Below, piece by piece: positions 50,855-58,559 of a DNA stretch of 64,000 nucleotides. Below the pieces are notes generated by a model, which did no database searches, was not told the DNA's origin, and saw only the letters and a program-made list of their open reading frames with translations. The translations under genes were made by a program, and so were the position numbers. Location: positions 124,001 through 188,000 of the forward strand of contig JADKBS010000013.1 of assembly GCA_016714985.1 (NCBI GenBank), read 5' to 3'. Position 1 is the stretch's first letter, and every line of letters begins with the position of its first letter. This DNA comes from Saprospiraceae bacterium. GTDB taxonomy: Bacteria > Bacteroidota > Bacteroidia > Chitinophagales > Saprospiraceae.

Positions 50855-51402
50855 TTAAATTTTAAATTCTTCTACAGGAATAAAATTAATTCCAACAGTT
50901 CCGGCTTCAGTAAACTTCCTTACCAATCCCTCTGATACGACAACAAGCGTAACGTCTTTTTTTAAGCGAAAGAAGTCATGCCCTTTTATAATGTTGTTGT
51001 CCAAATGAAGCAGGTCAATACTAGCTATCAAACTACCTGAATACTTTATTTTAGACTCACTCAAATCAATAGCGTCAATAAAACATAATGGGTTTATCAA
51101 AAAATAATTATTAACCGTCATTTTATCGCTCGGATACGTACAAGTTACTGGTATTAATTGTACTGGATCTTTCACGTTTTCGAGCAAAATATGAGTGGCT
51201 TTATCATTAAATATAAGCTGATGGTCAACATTTACTAACGAATCTAATTCGGGGATTTTGGCGGTATTACGACTTGAATTTTCGGCAAAGGTTCGCCAAA
51301 TGCTTCCCCTTTAAAAAAGCTTGTGCGGCTTAAATTTTTTGGAAAAATTATTTTTTTAATGGTTGGATAATTCCAGTCTTGTCTAATTAAATAATGTTTC
51401 AT
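50855..51402 (-). pseudogene. Imm11/DUF1629-like immunity protein, frameshifted
   Basis: Starts at the ATG 51402 as MKHYLIRQDWNYPTIKKIIF and continues to SRTSFFKGEAFGEP; one base is missing near 51290, after which the next frame reads FAENSSRNTAKIPELDSLVN, then LIFNDKATHILLENVKDPVQ, to the stop at 50855. The C-terminal HDFFRLKKDVTLVVVSEG with GTVGINFIP is the Imm11 (DUF1629) pattern. About 182 residues if repaired. Starts 6 nt after the stop of the toxin tail, the usual place for the cognate immunity gene. Could be a sequencing error in a good gene. Confidence 0.55.
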
Positions 51403-51407
51403 TTTTT

Positions 51408-52126
51408 TTAAATTTTGAAAGTGTCAACAATCTGTAATTTCAAAGGATCATTAGGGTCAAGCAGCTTGGCTTTAATTGTTTGTTCCATATCTCCGATTTG
51501 AGCAAGTAATTGATTTTCACTCCACAAGTTGGGTGCAGTTGCATTTTCCACATTGGTTTGCAAGTTAGCAATCAACCCATTTACATAACTAAAATAATCA
51601 CCGACGTGCCCACCAGAATGAAAGGGCGAACTATGCCATTGCTGCCTGAATAGGAATGGTATTAGGTAATATGACACCGTTTGACAAGCGATTTACATTA
51701 TAGCCAGATTCAGCCGCAGCTTTCATTACCTCAAATTTTTTCAGCTTCTGATGCTGCAAGTAATATGATGCCCATCGTGACGCCCTGTAAAGGGTGGTGA
51801 CACTGCTCTTATGTTTGCAGTAAATCCGCTGCCTCGTGTCAACTTCCCACCTGCGATTTATCCCCGGACTTTGAAGTATTTTAGCTTTTTATGGGTTGTT
51901 CTGGTGCATACATATTCATACTGATATTGTAAGACCGCTGCACATACTCAAAATTCAAATCTCCCCCATTCCTGACAGTAGAAATTTCAATAACCGACCG
52001 GTGGTCCCTATTCACTTTATTTTTAATTGCCTCAGCTTCGTCATGTGTGATTTCTCCTTCATCTGACTCCGTTACAGCTTCCGTGTCAATTTCCCTAAGC
52101 GCATTTTGCAAGGAATCATTTCCCAT
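51408..52126 (-). pseudogene. Broken toxin C-terminus (AHH/HNH-like nuclease) of the DUF4157 protein
   Basis: Three overlapping frames in order: 52126-51881 (MGNDSLQNALREIDTEAVTE, then SVIEISTVRNGGDLNFEYVQ), 51888-51634 (TLYRASRWASYYLQHQKLKK, then AAESGYNVNRLSNGVILPN), 51677-51408 (QQWHSSPFHSGGHVGDYFSY, then VDTFKI and a stop). Joined, they read as the toxin end of a polymorphic toxin: a pre-toxin strand, then a domain with NGVILP followed by H-x4-H-x5-Y, as in AHH-type His-Me nucleases. The first frame overlaps the DUF4157 stop as ATGGGAAATGA. Three single-base shifts would be needed, so the toxin is either dead or misassembled. Confidence 0.5.
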
Positions 52127-55100
52127 CTTCGGCTGCCCCGCCTCTACCTAGCAACCTTTCCACCCAGTTTTTGATAGCCGTCATCACCCTACGTATCCCA
52201 TCCTCCACTTTTTGCCGAAGTTCCTTAATTACATCCTTCACCTTATCCACCACGCCGTCCAGCCCGAAAAGTGCGGACAAGATAGCCATTGCAACAGGGA
52301 TAGCAGCCGCCAATGCCCTTTCCAACACATTTGCGGCAGCAGCTATGATGCCTTTGATGAGGTCGCCAATACCATCCAGCACTCGTTCAATCATTTCAAG
52401 GATTTCACGGGCTTTGTCCATGATGGCCTGGAAGATGTTGAATACATCTATCACCGTGGTGATAACTGCCATCACGCCAGTAGGGTCGAGTTTGGAGGCA
52501 ACCCAGGCCAAGGCACGTACGACAATGGTATCTTCCAACCAACCTACAACGCCATCCAAAATCATATCCCAAATACTGCCGATGGCGCTCGATAGCCTGT
52601 CCCAAATGCTGCCCCCTTCTTCGCCTTGGTTCATCAGTGCCTCAAACCAATCCCAAGCCCTTGAAATAGCGCCAATGACCCGCTCAATCTTGGCCTTGAG
52701 TCCCCGCTTTCCTGTGACTTCTTCCAGAATCCGCAACAACATATCAACCGTGATGCCGAGTATTTCAAATGCCAATTTCAGCATGGATCGGAAGCTGAAA
52801 TCCTGTGGCATTTCAATGCCTGTGCCTTCCAACTTGGAGAAAAGCCATGATTGCAAACCACTTAGTAGGTGCGTACCAATATTTCCAAAGAACTGTTCAA
52901 AGCCAACTTTTAATGCCCGTATGAAATTGCCCAAGAAGCCCAATGGGTCGGCCAGGATGTCGCTCAAAGATTGCGCTCCTTTTGCAATTACCCGCATGAC
53001 GAGTTGAGGTGGCAGCCCCAATAGGTCGAGCATCGTGCTGAAAAAAGTCCAAATAGCTCCACGAAGGTTGCCATCCACAAAAATCTGCTTCAATATAGTA
53101 ATGGCTGCAGCTTGTAACCGCTCCCAAATACCTTCTATTTGCTGCAATTTTTGGAAAAATGGCAAACGGCTCAGAATCTGGGTGAGGAAGAACTCCTTGA
53201 TTGGTTCTTTGATGCAATCAGGAAGCATCATCCAGAGCGGCCCCATTAGGAAGTCAGGTAATTGGCCCAATAAATTGCCAAAGCACCAACAATCCCGACC
53301 AGCATATCGTAAATGGGCCGCAAGAACTCCCAATTTATGCAGTCCTTCACTGGCAGCATCAAGAGGGCGGTCACTTTTGATTGCGCAATCGTGTACGTCG
53401 TTCACCTTTGACTCCACCCAATCAATCAAGCCTGTGGCCATGTTTAGGATGGGTATGCTCCGCACGGATGCAAAAAACTGGGTGACTGAGGCGTGAATAT
53501 CTCCGATAGTGCCACCAACCCAGGCAGATGCTTCAGCAATTTTGCCACGGAAGTTTTCGAGCGTTTGCTGGATAGCAGGCAATATCTGGTCCCGAAGGCT
53601 GGTTTGTGCAGCAACATTGCCAACGTTGGAGGCATCTTCACCCATCGCAGTTGAAGTGGCTACAACATTTTGCAGCCATTCATTGATGGTAGTCCGTAGG
53701 TTCAGGATGGCATTGAGTGGAATTAGGGCTTGAACCTTTGCTACCAGTGCACGAGCAGGTTCTATTATCGGTCGAAGTTCTTCCTTGACCATTTCCCAAA
53801 CCTCGCCTACCTTCTTGCGTTGCGCCCATTGTATCAGCCCCTCCTCGCCAGTTTCGTCTGCATTTAGCCCAAGTACGCCTTTAACAAAATCCCACGCTCC
53901 TCCTATGGCCTCCCGTATTGGCGACAGCCAATTCCAAATATTCCTTCCGATGGATTGAACCCAATTCCAAACATGCTCTGCCTTGGTTTGCAGCCATTGC
54001 AATGCAGGGAGCGCAAAGGACTCCCATATATTTGTAAAGAAATCAACCGCTGGCTGGAAAAAGGCCACAATAGAATCCCACGCTTCACCAGCCATTTTCG
54101 ACACCAGTTCTTTCAAGTCATTAACTGCCGCAAATAGTGGCTCGCAATCACCAGCCGCCAATGCATTGACAATGACCCTTGCCCTCGCAACCCAGTTCCC
54201 AGATTTCGGGAAAATTTCAGCAATGAGCCCTGAATTATTTTGAAGGCCATCAAAAATGCCGTTGATACCTTGGAGTAGTTTTGTCTTGAAAAAATTGAGT
54301 ATGCCCTCCCTTCTTATTTGCTCAATAATTGCCACAAGATTGGGTGCCAATGGTCGAATCTGGTCAATGATAAGGTCAGCAGCAGCTCCAACCACCCTAC
54401 CTCCTGTTGCATCCCAAGCAGCTCCAATACCACCTGCCACATCGTCCAATAAATCAGGCTGGATTGACGCTGAAGCAGTAGTGATTTCGGATTCATTGGC
54501 AGGTTTCCTCCTAACTTCTTTTTTCCTAACACTCGCCCCCTGCTGCACCGTATGCGTCAGCTCATGCGCCAGCAGCCCCTTCCCACCCGAAGACCCCGGG
54601 TCATATTTTCCCTTGTTGAAATAAATATCGTTCCCGTGCGTAAAGGCCTGTGCGCCGATACCCTCGCTCATCTGCACCGCATCGTTGCCCGTATGTACCC
54701 GCACGCCGGAGAAGTCGGCCCCGAAGGCGCTTTCCATGTTGGAGCGGGTATCCTTGGGCAGGGCTTGGCCGCCGCCTTTCGAACTGCTCAATTGGCTTTC
54801 GAGGTCGGGCGAGGCGGCAGGTTCCGAGTCTGACTTAGCCTGTACGGTATTGTCGTCAGGAGGCAAGGCACCGCCTTCGAAGACGGGCTTCATCTCCACG
54901 TCGAGTTCATTGCCCTGGGTTTCTTCCTCTTCTTTTTGCTGCAATTTCTCCTCCTCCCCGCAGCTATCGCATTTTGCCTGCACAAATGGGGCGGCCATCG
55001 GTTTTGATTGCAAGGCAGGAGCTTCCTCGTTGCTTTCAAAAATGGCCTTCAACTGTACATCCTCCTTCGATTGGAGCATTTCTTCCTCTTCTCCCTCCTT

Positions 55101-55466
55101 TTTTTGCAGTTTTTCCTCCGCTTCGCAATCGGCGCATTTTGCCTGCACCGATGACTGCCCACCGTCTGCCGTCTGCCGTCCACCGTCCACCGTACCACGC
55201 ACCACCCTATCGGCCATCCTATCCGCCTCCTGCTCGTACTTGTCGCCCGGCTTTCCAATGGCCAACTTGGTCTGTATCGGTGGCGGGCCGCTCGGCTTGT
55301 GGAAGAACGGGTTGCGCTCCGCCTGTTTTTCACTGCCTCCAAAAAACGATTGCCGCTCAGGCGCATCATGCCCCTCCGCTTCCTTCTTTTGGAAGAAAGG
55401 CTGCCCCTGCCCCGAATGATCGGAGTGCGAGGTGGTGGTGGTATGTTTTGCCTGAACTGCTTTCAC
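52116..55466 (-). CDS. DUF4157 eCIS-associated toxin-like protein, long body
   Basis: A 1116-residue protein. N-terminal leader with KLAIGKPGDKYEQEADRMAD; an in-frame GTGGACG-type repeat (RGTVDGGRQTADGG); two CxxC segments (AKCADCEAE, AKCDSCGEEE); DUF4157 with HELTH at 301-305 and GADFSGVRVHTGNDA before it. After about residue 340 comes a 770-residue mostly helical, amphipathic body (VGEVWEMVKEELRPIIEPAR, VIDVFNIFQAIMDKAREILE) ending in RLLGRGGAAEDGK. The body has hydrophobic helical stretches such as VAMAILSALFGLDGVV that might insert in membranes. The natural C-terminus was probably longer (see 51408-52126). Likely an injected cargo. Confidence 0.8.
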   Translation of the reverse strand: MKAVQAKHTTTTSHSDHSGQGQPFFQKKEAEGHDAPERQSFFGGSEKQAERNPFFHKPSGPPPIQTKLAIGKPGDKYEQEADRMADRVVRGTVDGGRQTADGGQSSVQAKCADCEAEEKLQKKEGEEEEMLQSKEDVQLKAIFESNEEAPALQSKPMAAPFVQAKCDSCGEEEKLQQKEEEETQGNELDVEMKPVFEGGALPPDDNTVQAKSDSEPAASPDLESQLSSSKGGGQALPKDTRSNMESAFGADFSGVRVHTGNDAVQMSEGIGAQAFTHGNDIYFNKGKYDPGSSGGKGLLAHELTHTVQQGASVRKKEVRRKPANESEITTASASIQPDLLDDVAGGIGAAWDATGGRVVGAAADLIIDQIRPLAPNLVAIIEQIRREGILNFFKTKLLQGINGIFDGLQNNSGLIAEIFPKSGNWVARARVIVNALAAGDCEPLFAAVNDLKELVSKMAGEAWDSIVAFFQPAVDFFTNIWESFALPALQWLQTKAEHVWNWVQSIGRNIWNWLSPIREAIGGAWDFVKGVLGLNADETGEEGLIQWAQRKKVGEVWEMVKEELRPIIEPARALVAKVQALIPLNAILNLRTTINEWLQNVVATSTAMGEDASNVGNVAAQTSLRDQILPAIQQTLENFRGKIAEASAWVGGTIGDIHASVTQFFASVRSIPILNMATGLIDWVESKVNDVHDCAIKSDRPLDAASEGLHKLGVLAAHLRYAGRDCWCFGNLLGQLPDFLMGPLWMMLPDCIKEPIKEFFLTQILSRLPFFQKLQQIEGIWERLQAAAITILKQIFVDGNLRGAIWTFFSTMLDLLGLPPQLVMRVIAKGAQSLSDILADPLGFLGNFIRALKVGFEQFFGNIGTHLLSGLQSWLFSKLEGTGIEMPQDFSFRSMLKLAFEILGITVDMLLRILEEVTGKRGLKAKIERVIGAISRAWDWFEALMNQGEEGGSIWDRLSSAIGSIWDMILDGVVGWLEDTIVVRALAWVASKLDPTGVMAVITTVIDVFNIFQAIMDKAREILEMIERVLDGIGDLIKGIIAAAANVLERALAAAIPVAMAILSALFGLDGVVDKVKDVIKELRQKVEDGIRRVMTAIKNWVERLLGRGGAAEDGK
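55158..55195. repeat. GTGGACGGTGGACGG repeat inside the DUF4157 gene
   Basis: Reversed, ACGGTGGACGGTGGACGGC and CAGACGGCAGACGGTGGGC words, the same family as at 4302-4386. They encode GTVDGGRQTADGG in the leader, in frame. Confidence 0.7.
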
Positions 55467-55678
55467 GGTTGTGATTCGTGATGGTAATTGGTGATTCGTG
55501 ATTGGGGGTGTAAGGAAAAAATTTGACGCAGTTTTTTGACGCAGAAAGACGCAGATTTTTTATGATTCCTTATGCTTATTCCACCTTTGGTGGAAATACG
55601 GTGCTGCGCAAATAATCAAGCCTTCGTATCAAAAACAATTTTCTTCACGCCCCTAAACACGAGTCACGAATCACCAAC
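55467..55678. repeat. Intergenic region with GTGATTCGTGAT and GACGCAG words
   Basis: GTGATTCGTGATGG occurs with a second copy at about 55489 and reversed words (ACGAGTCACGAATCACCAAC) at 55659-55678. GACGCAG occurs three times near 55524-55552. CCACCTTTGGTGG is a small palindrome near 55581. No gene seen. Confidence 0.5.
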
Positions 55679-56389
55679 TTACTTGAACATATCTATGTGT
55701 ACCGTCAATCCGCTCATGTACAGCACGTAGGGAAACCACCAAGTGTCTTCATCCATGCCGTTCTGTGCCACATAGCGTTCTGCGAGTTTCACAATTTTGT
55801 CATTGTTCGAAAGATTAGACTTTGCCTCAGCCTTTATGACAGAAAAAATCGGTTCGAAAGAAGGTGAATAGGAACGGTAAAAGCTCCAGCCCAAGCGGCG
55901 CAGCCACTCATCGCCCAGTTTGCCCTCCTTCCCCGATGCGGGGTTCAGGGCTGTCACGTCGTAGCGGTGGCCGTCTGCGTTCAAGGCGAAATTAGAAGGT
56001 AGCCCCGTACTATCCAAGGTTTTGTACACCTGTGGCTGGTATGCCTCGAAATAAAGCCTGTCCAGTTCCAGCAACTCGCTGTACTTGACCCTGAACTTGT
56101 TGACCCGCTCGCCAGCATAGCCCCTGAGTGCGATGTGCTCAGACAGGTCCTTCACCAACACGCCCAGCCCACTGAACATTAGGCCAGTATCCTTCCTCAC
56201 CTGCGACACCATAATGCTCATCGGGGTTTTTGGGGCGGACGGGCCAAGCATTTGCGAACCCATCACCTCGGCTTCCACGGCAATGGTTTCAACCTTCTCG
56301 CTCGGCACTGCACCTGTTGGCCGCACCAAGATTTCAGGTTTTAATGGGGTCCCTTTCAAAGGGGCTGGTATATTGGCTTGCTTTTTCAT
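55679..56389 (-). CDS. Unknown protein of the eCIS locus (236 residues)
   Basis: Not recognised. The N-terminal 75 residues are Pro/Val-rich and probably flexible (APLKGTPLKPEILVRPTGAV). From about 75 on it looks like a mixed alpha/beta domain: MSIMVSQVRKDTGLMFSGLG, FRVKYSELLELDRLYFEAYQ, DEWLRRLGWSFYRSYSPSFE, and DTWWFPYVLYMSGLTVHIDM at the end. No signal peptide or membrane helix. It lies between the tape-measure gene and the large DUF4157 gene on the same strand, so a structural, adaptor or chaperone role in the system is possible. Confidence 0.65.
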   Translation of the reverse strand: MKKQANIPAPLKGTPLKPEILVRPTGAVPSEKVETIAVEAEVMGSQMLGPSAPKTPMSIMVSQVRKDTGLMFSGLGVLVKDLSEHIALRGYAGERVNKFRVKYSELLELDRLYFEAYQPQVYKTLDSTGLPSNFALNADGHRYDVTALNPASGKEGKLGDEWLRRLGWSFYRSYSPSFEPIFSVIKAEAKSNLSNNDKIVKLAERYVAQNGMDEDTWWFPYVLYMSGLTVHIDMFK

Positions 56390-56477
56390 GGCAATTGATT
56401 TTGAATGTTTTTAACTACTTAGCAGCGTGTTTTTTTCGAGGATAATTTTCAATTTTCTTCGAAAACACCCCAAAATG

Positions 56478-56518
56478 AGGGAGGAGGGAGAAAAAATGAT
56501 TTTTTCTCCCTCCTCCCT
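56478..56518. repeat. Perfect purine/pyrimidine palindrome in the eCIS locus
   Basis: GGGAGGAGGGAGAAAAAA (56479-56496), a 3-nt loop, then TTTTTTCTCCCTCCTCCC (56500-56517), all paired, plus one flanking A-T pair. Closely related to the element at 18044-18084. Confidence 0.7.
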
Positions 56519-56574
56519 ACCTCACCTAATTTGTTATAAATATTTCAGGTGAAGAGGTCGTCCAAGATATAAGC

Positions 56575-58365
56575 TCAACTCCATTCGACGGTCAGTAGGG
56601 AAGGCATCCACGGCAGCTTCACCATACCGATGCCCCAAGGCAGCTTGTCCAACAGGATGTCGATTGCCTGTCGCTCGACCCTTAAATGCCAGCCGCTTTC
56701 CCTTTTCTCCAACTTGCCGCTCCTGCTCAAAAAGCCCTCCCGCAAGCCATCCGGCGAGGCGTTGCCCAAGGCGCCCCAATGCTGTATGGCTGCTTTCAGC
56801 AAACCCTCGCATTCGTCCCGCTCCTCCTCCGTTAGGGCAACAAAGCGGTCAATCGGTTGCTCCAAATCCATTCCGCAGAGCAGTTTTGACAAAAGCAACT
56901 CGCTTTCGGGCGCCTCCATCTCCTTGGTGGCCAGATAATGCAGCAGGTGCACGGCTTTAACTTGGCCATCCACCTCCTTGAACTGACGTTGTGGGGTAAG
57001 CAAGCCCAGTTCGCCAAAAAGATTGCTCAAATAGACATGCAAGAGCACCACGCCTGCATTGGCCATATATATGCCTTCCTTTACTTCGGAGTCCATACTT
57101 TTCAAAAGTTTTTCAATTGGCTTTTGTGCTTGCGCAACGACCTGTGCAGCCTTCAACTTGCTTGCCACGGCGTCCGACATTACGGGGTATTTCTGACGGT
57201 TCCGCTTGGCTGCCTCCACCATTGACAGTACGGCAGTTGCCAAATGAGGGGCTTGAACCACTTCCCTCAGCAGTTGTCCGCCTTCTGTCTTTTGGTGCTC
57301 CATAATCGTGCGCTGCAACACAAGTTCCCAAATCGCCACCTCCAATTGGCGGAAATTCGAAAAACCCCTTGGTGGCCGATTTTTATAAAAAGCACGCAGT
57401 TCTTCCAAGCCCTGTACCAAGCCATCTTGTGGCAGGGAGGTAAAAAGCACAACGACTTTTTTCAAAAAACTGCCCCTGTGCTGCAAGGCCAATCGGCGCA
57501 GCGCTTGGCCATTCCTGCGGAACAGCCTGCGCAATTGCTCCATTGCAAATTGGTCGAGCGCCAAGCTGTCCAAACTGCTTTTCAAGATGTTTTCTGGCAA
57601 TTGGAGGTCTTGCGGAAATTGGCCTGTTTCCAAGAATGCCAACCAATGGCCAGTACCCAAGCTCCATTGCTGGGCAAAACGTTTTACCTGCGCAATAGCA
57701 CCCGAAACTTCCTCATCCAGTTCGATTGGCAACAGAAGCACCTTATTCCCAATAGGTTTTTCTTCCAAAACCAAGGCCCGTTCGACCCAAGCACGCCAAG
57801 TACTTTCAGGCACCTGTATCGTATCCGCCAGCCGTCTTTGCAGGAACTGCACCACTTCATCGGCTGTCCAGCCTTGGTTCGAAAGCCGCTTGGCCAATGC
57901 CTTCACCACTGCCTCCAATTGTGCCTCAACTGCCTCCCATTCCATGGATGCCACTGGGGGCAATGGCTCGCCAAATGTCCCGGTGCTGCGCTCCTTCACG
58001 TACCAAGGGAGCCGGCCCGTACCCAAGAATTGCTGCCATGCCTCAAAATTGCTTTGGCGGCTGCGCAAACTTGGCATTCCACCGAAGGCCTGCAATTCCT
58101 GCACAATGGCCTCTTCCAGCTTTTTTTCCAAAAGGCCCAAAAAAGCAGGTGAAAACAACTCACCTTCGCTAACCCTGCCGAGGTCAATTTCCAATTTGTC
58201 CAACCGCACTACCCTATCCTCAGGCACCAATCGGTCGAACAGCCGCTCAAGCGCCCCTGCTGCCTGTGTCCAAAACCAGTTGCTGGCCTCCTGTTGGAGC
58301 GCCACTGCATCTGCCTGCATGGGCAATTGCAGCTCGATGGTTTGCCGATTGATGATGTGAACCAT
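56575..58365 (-). CDS. Contractile injection system tape-measure protein (Afp14-like)
   Basis: A 596-residue protein beginning MVHIINRQTIELQLPMQADA, then NWFWTQAAGALERLFDRLVP and VVRLDKLEIDLGRV, the conserved start of the CIS tape-measure family. The middle is a helical region with several repeats ending FLKKVVVLFTSLPQDG and LWELVLQRTIM-like segments. A late conserved part has AGVVLLHVYLSNLFGELGLL and the C-terminal VERQAIDILLDKLPWGIGMV (present as WHLRVERQAIDILLDKLPW). The ATG at 58365 is used; upstream frame is repeat-derived (RNPKSEIRN). In Afp/PVC particles this protein sets tube length. Between the giant protein and the 236-residue gene. Confidence 0.85.
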   Translation of the reverse strand: MVHIINRQTIELQLPMQADAVALQQEASNWFWTQAAGALERLFDRLVPEDRVVRLDKLEIDLGRVSEGELFSPAFLGLLEKKLEEAIVQELQAFGGMPSLRSRQSNFEAWQQFLGTGRLPWYVKERSTGTFGEPLPPVASMEWEAVEAQLEAVVKALAKRLSNQGWTADEVVQFLQRRLADTIQVPESTWRAWVERALVLEEKPIGNKVLLLPIELDEEVSGAIAQVKRFAQQWSLGTGHWLAFLETGQFPQDLQLPENILKSSLDSLALDQFAMEQLRRLFRRNGQALRRLALQHRGSFLKKVVVLFTSLPQDGLVQGLEELRAFYKNRPPRGFSNFRQLEVAIWELVLQRTIMEHQKTEGGQLLREVVQAPHLATAVLSMVEAAKRNRQKYPVMSDAVASKLKAAQVVAQAQKPIEKLLKSMDSEVKEGIYMANAGVVLLHVYLSNLFGELGLLTPQRQFKEVDGQVKAVHLLHYLATKEMEAPESELLLSKLLCGMDLEQPIDRFVALTEEERDECEGLLKAAIQHWGALGNASPDGLREGFLSRSGKLEKRESGWHLRVERQAIDILLDKLPWGIGMVKLPWMPSLLTVEWS

Positions 58366-58440
58366 TCGATTTCGGATTTCGGATTTCGGATTTCGGACCT
58401 TGTCCCGACACCTCGGGATTGCGGGGCATCGGATTTTGAA
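58366..58440. repeat. GGATTTCGGATTTCGG repeat before the tape-measure gene
   Basis: Four ATTTCGG units (58366-58400), followed by GACACCTCGGGATTGCGGGG and CATCGGATTTTG. Same word family as in the P12 insert of RNase P RNA. It directly abuts the tape-measure start codon. Confidence 0.65.
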
Positions 58441-58559
58441 AAAGCAATTTGTTAAAACAATAGCATTTGAGACGCATATCAAAAAAACAACGTATTCATT
58501 TGATTATCAATTACTTACCTGCAATTTCTCCAATTTTTTCAATTTCCAACTCCTCATTC

